Shown piece after piece: positions 1 to 6,608 of a stretch of 21,562 bases of DNA; the stretch's first letter is position 1, and every line of letters starts with the position of its first letter. Position numbers and translations under genes: made by a program. This DNA comes from Gammaproteobacteria bacterium. GTDB taxonomy: Bacteria > Pseudomonadota > Gammaproteobacteria > Enterobacterales > Kangiellaceae. The stretch is from the NCBI GenBank assembly GCA_013372875.1, contig JABXIW010000123.1, positions 1 through 21,562 of the forward strand, given 5' to 3'. The notes under the pieces were generated by a model. The model did no database searches. It worked only from the letters and a program-made list of their open reading frames with translations, and was not told the DNA's origin.

Positions 1-3
1 AAT

Positions 4-79
4 TCCCCCTTAGTTCAGTTGGTAGAACGGTGGACTGTTAATCCATATGTCGCTGGTTCAAGTCCAGCAGGGGGAGCCA
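4..79 (+). tRNA. tRNA-Asn (GTT anticodon)
   Basis: Complete 76-nt tRNA with an encoded CCA. The acceptor strands TCCCCCT (4-10) and AGGGGGA (69-75) pair fully, G76 is the discriminator base and CCA is 77-79. The anticodon GTT at 37-39 lies in a normal loop, and the T-arm has GGTTCAAGTCC. It is the integration target of the island: bases 33-79 are repeated exactly at 13468-13514. Because the left copy keeps the whole gene, integration did not destroy it. Confidence 0.97.
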
Positions 80-123
80 TATTTTAAAGGCCTTTCAGCA
101 ATGAAAGGCCTTTTTTGTTGCCT
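33..123 (+). repeat. attL: left 91-bp attachment repeat
   Basis: Identical to 13468-13558. It begins in the anticodon stem (GACTGTTAATCC) and ends at TTGTTGCCT after the terminator. The flanking bases differ on both sides (G versus A before it, C versus A after it), which defines the exact extent. Crossover for tRNA-targeting tyrosine integrases is usually in the anticodon or T-arm, and both lie inside. Confidence 0.95.
86..116 (+). terminator. Rho-independent terminator of tRNA-Asn (left copy)
   Basis: A perfect 12-bp stem AAAGGCCTTTCA (86-97) and TGAAAGGCCTTT (102-113), with a GCAA tetraloop and a T6 run at 111-116. It lies inside the att repeat, so an identical copy exists at the right end. 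Confidence 0.93.
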
Positions 124-137
124 CTCAAAAATGTCTC

Positions 138-155
138 AGGTACATTATAGGTACA
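138..155 (+). promoter_or_regulatory. Putative integrase arm-type sites, left end
   Basis: AGGTACA occurs at 138-144 and again at 149-155, 11 bp apart, with a related AGGTACT at 169-175 next to the integrase start. The right end of the island carries AGGTACA twice with the same 11-bp spacing (13330 and 13341). Equal motifs spaced one helical turn apart at both ends of an element match arm-site layout. The site function is inferred. Confidence 0.6.
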
Positions 156-175
156 GTAAGGATTAGCGAGGTACT

Positions 176-1213
176 ATGGCAACGATAGTTAAGCAACCCA
201 GTGGAAAATGGAAGTCCGTTATAAGGCTTAAAGGTTGGCCAACCACAAGCAAAACTTTTCGTACAAAAAGAGATGCTGAAGATTGGTCAAGAACCACCGA
301 AGATGAAATGATCCGTGGCGTTTTCATTAAACGCTCAGGTTCAGAACGTACTACCCTAACCAACGCAATAAGCAGATATTTAAAAGAAGTAACAATCACC
401 AAAAAGCAAAGTACTCAGCGCAGAGATCACTCTTCTGCAAAAATACTCATCAAGCATTTAGGCAAATATAGCCTCTCTTCTCTTACTCCAGATAGAATCG
501 CCCAACACCGTGATGAACGACTAGCTGATGGCCTTAGTAATAATACAGTGAGATTGGAGCTAGCCCTTCTGGGTCACCTTTACACGGTAGCAATCCAAGA
601 ATGGGGAATGGGCTTAATGTTTAACCCCGTTTCTAATGTTAGAAAACCTTCTCCTGGTCAAGGAAGAAATAGAAGGCTTAGTCTAGATGAAGAAATCCGA
701 ATGTTTGAAGTTTTAGATAGCTATTCAAACCCAATGCTGGCCTGGTTAGCTCGCATAGCTCTTTATACAGCTATGAGACAAGGGGAAATATTAAACCTGA
801 CCCGTAATCAAGTTGATTTAACTCGTGGTATTGTACGTCTTACAGAGACAAAGAATGGTAGTTCTCGGACGGTTCCCCTTTCCGATAAAGCCAAACAAGT
901 ATTTGCAGAAGCGTTATCAAACCCTGTCAGACCAATTGATACTAATCTGATATTCTTTGGTGAGCCTGGCCGTAATGGAAAGCGTAAACCTTATACAATT
1001 GGGAAGATTTGGCTTGCTCTTGTCCGCGACAAAGCGGGGATTGAAGACTTGAAATTTCATGACTTACGCCATGAAGCGACAAGTAGGTTTGTAGAAGCAG
1101 GACTTAGTGATCAAGAAGTCTCTTCAATCACTGGTCACAAATCAATGCAAATGTTGAAGCGTTATACACATTTGAGGACTGAGGATTTATCTTCAAAAAT
1201 TAAAAATTTATAG
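176..1213 (+). CDS. Tyrosine site-specific integrase of the island
   Basis: A 345-aa tyrosine recombinase that would integrate and excise the island at tRNA-Asn. The N-terminal arm-binding-like part (about 1-55, MATIVKQPSGKWKSVIRLKG) is followed by a SAM-like core-binding domain (about 60-160) and the catalytic domain (about 165-340). The full active-site set is visible: R201 (TAMRQGEIL), K226 (ETKNGSSR), H295-xx-R298 (FHDLRHEA), H321 (ITGHKS) and Y330 (KRYTHLR). Start choice: the ATG at 176 has GAGG at 168-171, rather close. The gene begins 52 bp inside attL and points into the island. Its 3' end overlaps by 14 bp the end of the convergent gene at 1200. It appears intact, so the element may still be mobile. 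Confidence 0.95.
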   Translation: MATIVKQPSGKWKSVIRLKGWPTTSKTFRTKRDAEDWSRTTEDEMIRGVFIKRSGSERTTLTNAISRYLKEVTITKKQSTQRRDHSSAKILIKHLGKYSLSSLTPDRIAQHRDERLADGLSNNTVRLELALLGHLYTVAIQEWGMGLMFNPVSNVRKPSPGQGRNRRLSLDEEIRMFEVLDSYSNPMLAWLARIALYTAMRQGEILNLTRNQVDLTRGIVRLTETKNGSSRTVPLSDKAKQVFAEALSNPVRPIDTNLIFFGEPGRNGKRKPYTIGKIWLALVRDKAGIEDLKFHDLRHEATSRFVEAGLSDQEVSSITGHKSMQMLKRYTHLRTEDLSSKIKNL

Positions 1214-2429
1214 CTTTACTTTGTTGCTTTGATACATCTACAAGCTGCGTTAGAGTTTTAATGCCTTTAAACGGAGCAAACTTAGCAGTTCCACTACATA
1301 CTAAATGAGCCTTTGCTAAGTGCCTCAGGCTCTTTAAACCTTGCTCTACATAGCGAACCTCGAGTAGCCCTTCTCTACTAAGCATATTAAGTAAATTGAT
1401 GGAGTTTTCGCTCAATAGCAAATCGAAGTGATTCAATCCACCAAAATCATCTGAATTAAAAAAATCCTTATTCTTTCTATATCGATAACTGTTATTAGAA
1501 GACTTATGGTAACTACAATAATTAGCGCTAAATTGAGCTAGATCATCAGAATAGATATCATTTACTTTAACGTAATAATGTAACTCAAGAATATACTCAA
1601 ATAACAACTCCAACCCTTCTTTACCTTGAAATGTTATGGCATCAACTGCTGTTAAATAGCCCTTCCCTTGGTTATCTGAGGAATAGTAATCCTTTTGAAA
1701 AGTATAATTATTGAAAAGATATTTTTTAAACTTTACAAAATCTATGTTTTCATTATTGAAAAATTTATCCTTCAAGTGAGTATAACGCTCAGTAAATTCC
1801 CCGCAAAAACGGCAATAACGACTTAAATTCAAATCCCTGTCATGAGTAATTTGCTTGGAAATATTCCCAAAATAAGAAAAATGCTTTTTATCTAAATAAA
1901 AAGTGTCAAAGCTGTAAAGCATATTATGATTTAGATAAGATGAAGTAATTGAGGAGCGATTTTTATTTCTGATGTTATTTTGAGATAAGACAAAGCTACC
2001 AAACACTTGAAGAAAAAAGAAAACATCTCTTTTATCAAATACAGACTCTTCTTGGTGTGAGCTAATGCTTAAATCCCATAAAGCATACAAAAGATCTTGA
2101 TTAGATTTAATCCAGCTATCGTAATTACCAGAAAACCCTTTCAAAAATAGGCTGAATCCCTTCATTCCAAACAGTTCTGAAAAAGCGGGATAGCTTTTGA
2201 GATAAGAGAATATTTGCTCTTCGATTACCTCATCAAAAATCTTAGACACCAGTGAGTAAATACTAAACTCGCTTTTTGCTTTCTTGTTAGAAGTATATGT
2301 GCTTCCTGAGTTGTAAAACTCTTCAAAAAAAACTTTATAGCAAGGGGCTAAAATGCTTTGAGCATATTCTGTAGGCTGACACCCAATGAAGAAATCAACT
2401 TGATGTTTGCAATAATTATAATTCTGCAA
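1200..2429 (-). CDS. Uncharacterised Cys-rich protein, zinc-finger-like
   Basis: A 409-aa protein I do not recognise. It is rich in Phe, Tyr, Asn and Ser, with no signal peptide or membrane segments. A C-x2-C pair (YCRFCGEFTERY, mid-protein) followed about 100 residues later by C-x2-H (NYCSYHK) could bind one zinc ion, as in HNH-like or zinc-ribbon folds, but no catalytic HNH motif is evident. The C-terminal 70 residues (LLNMLSREGLLEVRYVEQG) look like a small helical, possibly winged-helix, domain. The start codon is TTG at 2429: a stop codon lies immediately upstream in frame, AGGG sits about 6 nt before it, and no ATG occurs for some 85 codons. It converges on int and diverges from the regulator and replication genes, so a role in element maintenance is possible but unproven. 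Confidence 0.72.
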   Translation of the reverse strand: MQNYNYCKHQVDFFIGCQPTEYAQSILAPCYKVFFEEFYNSGSTYTSNKKAKSEFSIYSLVSKIFDEVIEEQIFSYLKSYPAFSELFGMKGFSLFLKGFSGNYDSWIKSNQDLLYALWDLSISSHQEESVFDKRDVFFFLQVFGSFVLSQNNIRNKNRSSITSSYLNHNMLYSFDTFYLDKKHFSYFGNISKQITHDRDLNLSRYCRFCGEFTERYTHLKDKFFNNENIDFVKFKKYLFNNYTFQKDYYSSDNQGKGYLTAVDAITFQGKEGLELLFEYILELHYYVKVNDIYSDDLAQFSANYCSYHKSSNNSYRYRKNKDFFNSDDFGGLNHFDLLLSENSINLLNMLSREGLLEVRYVEQGLKSLRHLAKAHLVCSGTAKFAPFKGIKTLTQLVDVSKQQSKAINF

Positions 2430-2436
2430 TTATTGC
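2409..2436. promoter_or_regulatory. Inverted repeat over the start of the 409-aa gene
   Basis: GCAATAATT (2409-2417) and AATTATTGC (2428-2436) form a perfect 9-bp inverted repeat that spans the TTG start codon and part of the ribosome-binding region of the minus-strand gene. It could be an operator or an mRNA hairpin that limits initiation. Confidence 0.45.
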
Positions 2437-2454
2437 CCTCATATGTCAGAAATA

Positions 2455-2483
2455 ATTAATTAAGCTAAATCTATATTAATTAA
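2455..2483. promoter_or_regulatory. Twin ATTAATTAA operator-like repeats in divergent control region
   Basis: ATTAATTAA occurs at 2455-2463 and 2475-2483. The copies are 20 bp apart, about two helical turns, and each contains the palindrome TTAATTAA. They lie between the divergent starts at 2429 and 2498, where promoters for both directions must be. Binding by the adjacent 75-aa protein would fit but is inferred, and simple AT-richness could also produce such repeats. Confidence 0.4.
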
Positions 2484-2497
2484 TCAAAGGTAACAAC

Positions 2498-2725
2498 ATG
2501 CAAACTCAATTAAGTGATATAGAAAACGCTTTAATTCAAAAGTATGGGATACTTATGAGTTTAGATGATTTAAGTGAATTATTAGATCGCTCTAAAGATG
2601 GTTTAAGAATATCCATCAATACAAAATCAAGTGAGTTAGGGCAACAGCTAAAAGCAGCTAAGAAAAAAATAGGAAGAAGAGTCCATTTTATCACCATTGA
2701 TATAGCGAAGGTGATTTCACAGTGA
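2498..2725 (+). CDS. Small DNA-binding-like protein of the replication cassette
   Basis: A 75-aa soluble basic protein. The core SLDDLSELLDRSKDGLRIS reads as a helix-turn-helix, with the following KKKIGRRVHF strand like a wing. I know this pattern from small proteins of gammaproteobacterial integrative elements and plasmids, where they sit ahead of a replication gene. The ATG at 2498 is preceded by AAAGG (2486-2490) with 7-nt spacing. Its stop codon TGA overlaps the GTG start of the next gene, so the two are translationally coupled. Likely roles are regulation of the cassette or assisting the replication protein; an AlpA/excisionase-like role is also possible. Confidence 0.75.
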   Translation: MQTQLSDIENALIQKYGILMSLDDLSELLDRSKDGLRISINTKSSELGQQLKAAKKKIGRRVHFITIDIAKVISQ

Positions 2726-3324
2726 ACCACCATTTTAATCCAAAAATTGCAAAGGAACACAGCGTTGATGAGGCTATATTTCTCAATAATCTAGCTTTTT
2801 GGTTGTTTACTAATGAATGTAACAAAATAAACTTCAGGAACGGCAAGTACTGGTCCTATAACAGCTATAAAGCCTTATCTGATATCTTCTATTACTGGAC
2901 ACAATCAAAAATTAAAAGGATCGTTGACAAGTTAAAATCCAAAAAAATTATAGCAACTGGAAATTTCAATAAAGCAGGTTTTGATAAGACTTTATGGTAC
3001 ACAATCATTGATCAAAATATTTATGACACCTGCGTTGGGGACTCTAAATTCGCTATAGTCCGAAAACGAACTATCGATAGTACGAAATCGGACTATCGAA
3101 AGAACCAAAGCGAGCCATCCAGAGTGCGAAAGCAGACAACCAATACCATATATAAAAACAATATAAAAAAACCATTAGTAAGAGAATTCAAACAATTTGG
3201 ATTCATTGAACCTAAACCCTTTTCAGATTGCTTAGAGCAGTTTGAAAAGGACAAGACTTTAAAAGGTCTAAATAACTCTGATTTCAAACAGTATGCACAA
3301 GATTGGCTTATAAAGTTTCCCTAA
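2722..3324 (+). CDS. Winged-helix replication-initiator-like protein
   Basis: A 200-aa protein. Residues 1-105 have the pattern of a winged-helix domain found in plasmid and phage replication proteins: NHHFNPKIAKEHSVDEAIFL, then NGKYWSYNSYKALSDIF, WTQSKIKRIVDKLKSKKII and a TLWYTI strand. A charged linker (about 108-145) leads to a short C-terminal helical domain (EFKQFGFIEPKPFSD to DWLIKFP). The start is GTG at 2722, overlapping the previous stop (GTGA), with GAAGGTG at 2707-2713. The structured non-coding region just downstream could be its origin. No helicase or primase motif is present, so it would recruit host machinery. Replication of the excised element is an inference. Confidence 0.7.
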   Translation: MNHHFNPKIAKEHSVDEAIFLNNLAFWLFTNECNKINFRNGKYWSYNSYKALSDIFYYWTQSKIKRIVDKLKSKKIIATGNFNKAGFDKTLWYTIIDQNIYDTCVGDSKFAIVRKRTIDSTKSDYRKNQSEPSRVRKQTTNTIYKNNIKKPLVREFKQFGFIEPKPFSDCLEQFEKDKTLKGLNNSDFKQYAQDWLIKFP

Positions 3325-3538
3325 GCAACCTTACCAACTAAATAAACACAAAGCAGCATTTGTCCTATGCAAATAAATATAGATGTAAACGTACTATAAA
3401 ACATAGATCCACTCACACATTTAGAACCACACTCAAATCCGCATATCGATATATAAGTCTTACTACATCTAACACCTAATAAAATATACATTAAAGTGTG
3501 GGGCATATATTTAAAAAAACACTATATTTCAACACGTT

Positions 3539-3565
3539 AGGGGTTTTCGTTGACCCCTCTTTTAT
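3539..3565 (+). terminator. Probable terminator downstream of the replication cassette
   Basis: AGGGGT (3539-3544) pairs with ACCCCT (3553-3558) and is followed by CTTTTAT. It lies about 215 bp beyond the replication gene stop. Confidence 0.6.
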
Positions 3566-3616
3566 ATCAAGTATTGATTTCCTGAACGTCAACAATACGA
3601 ATAAAATTCACCCCAT

Positions 3617-3697
3617 TCCCCCGTCTTCGCTTTGCTTGACCACGGAAGCTCTTCCATACTGGAACACCCTCCGTGGTCAAGTAAACTTGACGGGGGA
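3617..3697. repeat. Long nested hairpin (origin or structured RNA candidate)
   Basis: TCCCCCGTC (3617-3625) pairs with GACGGGGGA (3689-3697), 9 bp. After a small internal loop (5 nt on one side, 3 on the other), 3631-3646 pairs with 3670-3685 over 16 bp including one G-T; its core is CTTGACCACGGA with TCCGTGGTCAAG. The apical 23 nt contain a further TTCCA/TGGAA mini-stem around TAC. The fold is about 81 nt with 25 paired positions in the main stem. It lies between two terminators facing each other, so it is insulated from both operons. Confidence 0.85.
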
Positions 3698-3700
3698 TTA

Positions 3701-3734
3701 GTTACTCAAATTGCTTGGGGCAATTGTTCGTAAC
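3701..3734. repeat. Two-part hairpin
   Basis: Outer stem GTTAC (3701-3705) with GTAAC (3730-3734), inner stem AATTGC (3709-3714) with GCAATT (3720-3725), loop TTGGG. It starts four bases after the long hairpin and has no T-tract, so it is not a terminator. Confidence 0.7.
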
Positions 3735-3761
3735 CATTCATTTTAAAGGTACTGGATTTAA

Positions 3762-3777
3762 GCCAGCTGGGGCTGGC
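3762..3777. repeat. GC-rich short hairpin
   Basis: GCCAGC (3762-3767) and GCTGGC (3772-3777) form a perfect 6-bp stem with a TGGG loop and no following T-tract. Confidence 0.6.
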
Positions 3778-3784
3778 AAGATAG

Positions 3785-3804
3785 AAAAAGTTCTCGCGAG
3801 AACT
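3785..3804 (-). terminator. Palindromic terminator of the defence operon
   Basis: AGTTCTCGCGAGAACT (3789-3804) is a perfect 16-bp palindrome. Read on the minus strand it is followed by a run of T (complement of 3785-3789), as in an intrinsic terminator with a CGCG loop. It lies 46 bp past the stop of the last operon gene. The perfect symmetry also allows a protein-binding site. Confidence 0.55.
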
Positions 3805-3849
3805 GTTGGGTTTTGTTATAGGGGTATTTTTAACTAGCTAATTATCTCC

Positions 3850-4407
3850 TTAGTCATCTTTATCAGAGGCTGACTTAGTAGACTGCGATAAATCATACCA
3901 AGAAGATACTCGAAATAAGGCTAATGTTGCAGCGAAAGTAGACGCAAGAGCATAAATAAAAATTAAATACACTAAAAAATACACAAAATAGCTAGCTATA
4001 TAGATGTATTCAGCCAAATTTTCATATACCCAGCTATCTTTTGAGAGCTCAAAATAATAGGCCTTCACAAAAAGAGCTAGCACTATAGAAATTAACTGAA
4101 GTAGGATAAAATGGACAAATGCTGCATTTACATCCATATATGGCGAAGGCTTGCCACTTTTAGACTCTCCACTAATAAGTTTACGGAAGTCATCATCACC
4201 AATAGCCATCCACATTGCATAGCCACCCAATGAAAACCCTAATAAGCTCGGCATTATAGACAAAATATCATTCCACCAGCCAGCTTTTGACCAATGCGGA
4301 AACAATAAAAAAGTAATTAGAATTGAAGATTGAAAATAGCGACTCTTTAATAGTGCCTTCCAGCCACCATAAATACTCCAGTACCTAGAGAATATTTTAT
4401 TATTCAT
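3850..4407 (-). CDS. Four-helix inner-membrane protein, candidate effector
   Basis: A 185-aa protein with no signal peptide and about four membrane segments: about 27-38, 47-69 (IMPSLLGFSLGGYAMWMAIG), 95-116 (AAFVHFILLQLISIVLALFV) and 132-160 (AEYIYIASYFVYFLVYLIF). A polar loop with GDDDFRKLIS follows TM2, and the C-terminal tail is charged. I recognise no enzymatic motif. The start overlaps the end of the preceding gene by 8 bp, which points to coupled translation and a joint function. Small multi-helix membrane proteins downstream of a soluble partner are common as membrane-damaging effectors in phage defence; that role is inferred here. It is the last gene of the operon. Confidence 0.78.
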   Translation of the reverse strand: MNNKIFSRYWSIYGGWKALLKSRYFQSSILITFLLFPHWSKAGWWNDILSIMPSLLGFSLGGYAMWMAIGDDDFRKLISGESKSGKPSPYMDVNAAFVHFILLQLISIVLALFVKAYYFELSKDSWVYENLAEYIYIASYFVYFLVYLIFIYALASTFAATLALFRVSSWYDLSQSTKSASDKDD

Positions 4408-5296
4408 TTTTAAACCAATTTACTACATTATCTTTCAATGAGTTTGCAATTCTCGCCAATACCGTAAATGGTAGCTCTACACCTGAATCATAGTACTCTT
4501 TCAGAGTCCAAGGGTGCGATTTTGTAGAGAACTCTTGCGTTTTAAGCTCTAAGTCTTTTCCTTTAATAAATGTCATCCCATTTCGAGCTGAGATATGAGC
4601 CATTGTTGTTAAGTCATTATCCATCTCTATATTTTTTCCTTCTTCAGCTTTAAACTCCTGTCGAAACTCTGAAACATTTCGCTGCGACATTCTTTCAAGA
4701 ACTTCAGCTTCAGCCGTTGCATGGTCATCTGGATTTGGTCTATTAACTACAAACTTTAGCTTTTCTATTTGTTTCAACTTCAAAGCTTCTTGAAGCTTAT
4801 CTACCGATGGAACATGCGTAACATCCACTTTGCCATACTTATCATTTAACTCTTCCTGATTTAACAGGTTATGAAAAAATCTTTCAGCGTTACTAGGACC
4901 AAGTGTCTTAGAGTCATAATAACCTTCATAAAATATGATATGTTGTTTAGGATAAAAAATATACGAGAACCTTGAAGAGTTTGGTTTTAGATGTTCTTTT
5001 ATAACCATATCTTCTAAATCAGATTCACTTGCAAATCCATTGGTTAAAACATTAAACCAATTTCCATCCATATCTATATCAGTATATTTAAATATATCTC
5101 CAGTAAATGGCGTAATACCTGTTTCTAACGGGTTTAATTTATGCCACCTACTAAGTATTCCATACTGATGACCCGAAATTTTTACAGGCTTTTTAAGTTT
5201 ATAAGCATCTCTAAATAATGCATGGTATTTTTTTGGTGAGTGTGGCTGCATTGTTATATTTATTGCACCTATCACGATTTTCTTTTCAATTGCCAT
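4400..5296 (-). CDS. DUF4747-like protein
   Basis: A 298-aa soluble protein. The N-terminal half (KKIVIGAINITMQPHSP, then KKPVKISGHQYGIL and the GDIFKYTDIDMDGNWF block) matches my memory of the DUF4747 family, whose function is unknown; the assignment cannot be verified here. The middle (about 85-165) has strand-rich segments (FSYIFYPKQHIIFYEGYYD). The C-terminal third is charged and ends with a helix (LARIANSLKDNVVNWFKNE). No catalytic motif is obvious. AAGGA precedes the ATG at 5296. A gap of 40 bp separates it from the nuclease gene upstream, whereas it overlaps the membrane-protein gene. It may be the sensor or regulator half of a two-gene toxin-like module. Confidence 0.72.
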   Translation of the reverse strand: MAIEKKIVIGAINITMQPHSPKKYHALFRDAYKLKKPVKISGHQYGILSRWHKLNPLETGITPFTGDIFKYTDIDMDGNWFNVLTNGFASESDLEDMVIKEHLKPNSSRFSYIFYPKQHIIFYEGYYDSKTLGPSNAERFFHNLLNQEELNDKYGKVDVTHVPSVDKLQEALKLKQIEKLKFVVNRPNPDDHATAEAEVLERMSQRNVSEFRQEFKAEEGKNIEMDNDLTTMAHISARNGMTFIKGKDLELKTQEFSTKSHPWTLKEYYDSGVELPFTVLARIANSLKDNVVNWFKNE

Positions 5297-5336
5297 TTCT
5301 TTTCCTTGAAGTTATTAAAATATTTTTATTAATACA

Positions 5337-6608
5337 TTAATCGTTAGATTCTCTAAGTATTAAAGTTTTGGTGTTGGTATCAAATTTATAATGAACAATT
5401 TGACCATTAACCAATAGCTCGATAGCCTTATTGATTTGAGTAAAAGGAACGGAAAACCACTCTCTTGGTTTACACATATTGCCACTAAGGTCTGCTATTT
5501 CGATATCTAAACAAGCATCTTTAAATATTGTATGAATAAGGTTTTCGAACTTTTGAGTGTTCATGTTATAGCACTCATACTCTGAAACAACATTTACTGG
5601 AGCCATTAAGTAGGTAGGCTCCTTAGAGGCATTTGCTATTCGCTTGGCGACAGGCGTTGTGGCATAACCAATTTTGAACAAATTAGGAATAGATTTAATA
5701 CGAGGATCTTCACTTTCACTTGATAAAACGTAAATGAAACCAGCAGACTGATCATCATCGTTTATTGTCTTAACTTCAGCAAAGTGATCACCAACAGGTG
5801 TTACAATTTTACCGTCTGCATATAAAGACTTAGCCAAAGAACGGTATAACATGTTTGACTCAGTACCGTTTTCAAAGATACATCGAGTTCGACCATCTTT
5901 CCTAAACCGTTTGCCATCTACTGTTTTTTCTTCACTACTGAAACTAATGTTTTCTAAGTACATCAGCACTCCGCTAAGCACATAGAATTGACCTTCGAGA
6001 AGCTTTTCTCCTTTGTCATCAAATTCAACAATTTTGCGTTTGCCAGAATTTAGCTCTTGCTGAACAACAGGGAACAAATCTTTATACTTATCAAAGTCCT
6101 TACAACTCTTCCTGCGAGCAACAAAGTCACTCTCAGCACGAGAGCCTGATTTAACATGCTTCATGTTAAAAATGCTGTCTTCCGATTCACCTAACAAGCC
6201 AAAGTCATCGTCATCGAAGATATCATCTATCGAGTTTATAACTTTTGGTTCAGGCTTATATTGAGCTTTTGGTTCAGCGACCTCAGATACTTCGTGTGTG
6301 AGCGGTAACAAATTAAATTCATCAAAATCAACCAAGGCGAGACACTGTTTGTCATTGCCGCGAATTGACTCAAGCCTTTTGAATAGCATCAGTTCACTAA
6401 TATTTTCCATGTTATTCTCTGGCAAACGCTGATTAGCCCTGAAGAAATCATTGATTTCTTGGAATTTAGCGACCAAATGTTCATCTGCTGTTGGCGCTTT
6501 CGCTTTGGCCTTTACCTTAGTGATCCCTAAATCATCGTCATCAGACACGAAGCTCAGCCAATCATCCAACTCCATTGATCTTAATTTTTGCCAATCTTCG
6601 TTCTTCAT
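5337..6608 (-). CDS. GIY-YIG nuclease, T5orf172 type
   Basis: A 423-aa protein whose C-terminal domain (about 288-400) is a GIY-YIG fold: FIYVL (291-295) and FKIG (311-314) as the two signature strands, R323 in AKRIANA, E355 in KFENLIH as the metal-binding glutamate, and EWF at 383-385. All key residues are present, so it should cut DNA. The centre (about 200-268, with FENGTESNMLYRSLAKSLY) resembles a domain common in these nucleases. Residues 44-88 carry a helical module resembling the helicase C-terminus. Two acidic DDDDxG segments (23-28 and 132-137) lie in linkers. The start codon overlaps the helicase stop (TAATG). It is probably the cleavage subunit of the methyltransferase-helicase-nuclease system. 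Confidence 0.88.
   Translation of the reverse strand: MKNEDWQKLRSMELDDWLSFVSDDDDLGITKVKAKAKAPTADEHLVAKFQEINDFFRANQRLPENNMENISELMLFKRLESIRGNDKQCLALVDFDEFNLLPLTHEVSEVAEPKAQYKPEPKVINSIDDIFDDDDFGLLGESEDSIFNMKHVKSGSRAESDFVARRKSCKDFDKYKDLFPVVQQELNSGKRKIVEFDDKGEKLLEGQFYVLSGVLMYLENISFSSEEKTVDGKRFRKDGRTRCIFENGTESNMLYRSLAKSLYADGKIVTPVGDHFAEVKTINDDDQSAGFIYVLSSESEDPRIKSIPNLFKIGYATTPVAKRIANASKEPTYLMAPVNVVSEYECYNMNTQKFENLIHTIFKDACLDIEIADLSGNMCKPREWFSVPFTQINKAIELLVNGQIVHYKFDTNTKTLILRESND

Larger units (their letters stand above)
3325..3849. other. 525-bp structured region between convergent operons
   Basis: No credible gene: the only open frames are short, unlike known proteins and lack ribosome sites. It contains a probable plus-strand terminator (3539-3565), a very long hairpin (3617-3697), two further hairpins (3701-3734 and 3762-3777) and a palindrome with a T-tract on the minus strand (3785-3804). 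Convergent genes need little more than terminators between them, so the extra structure suggests a replication origin or a structured RNA. Confidence 0.6.

Noticed and set aside
3321..3506. Minus-strand 61-codon Cys-rich open frame downstream of the replication gene
   Set aside because: It has no ribosome site, an odd composition driven by AT-rich DNA, and lies in a region better explained by non-coding structure.
3498..3701. Plus-strand 67-codon open frame across the long hairpin
   Set aside because: It runs straight through the terminator and hairpin stems, has no ribosome site and resembles no protein.
3617..3734. Integron attC site or retron RNA
   Set aside because: No integrase-type core GTTRRRY pair is placed correctly for attC, and there is no reverse transcriptase anywhere in the window.
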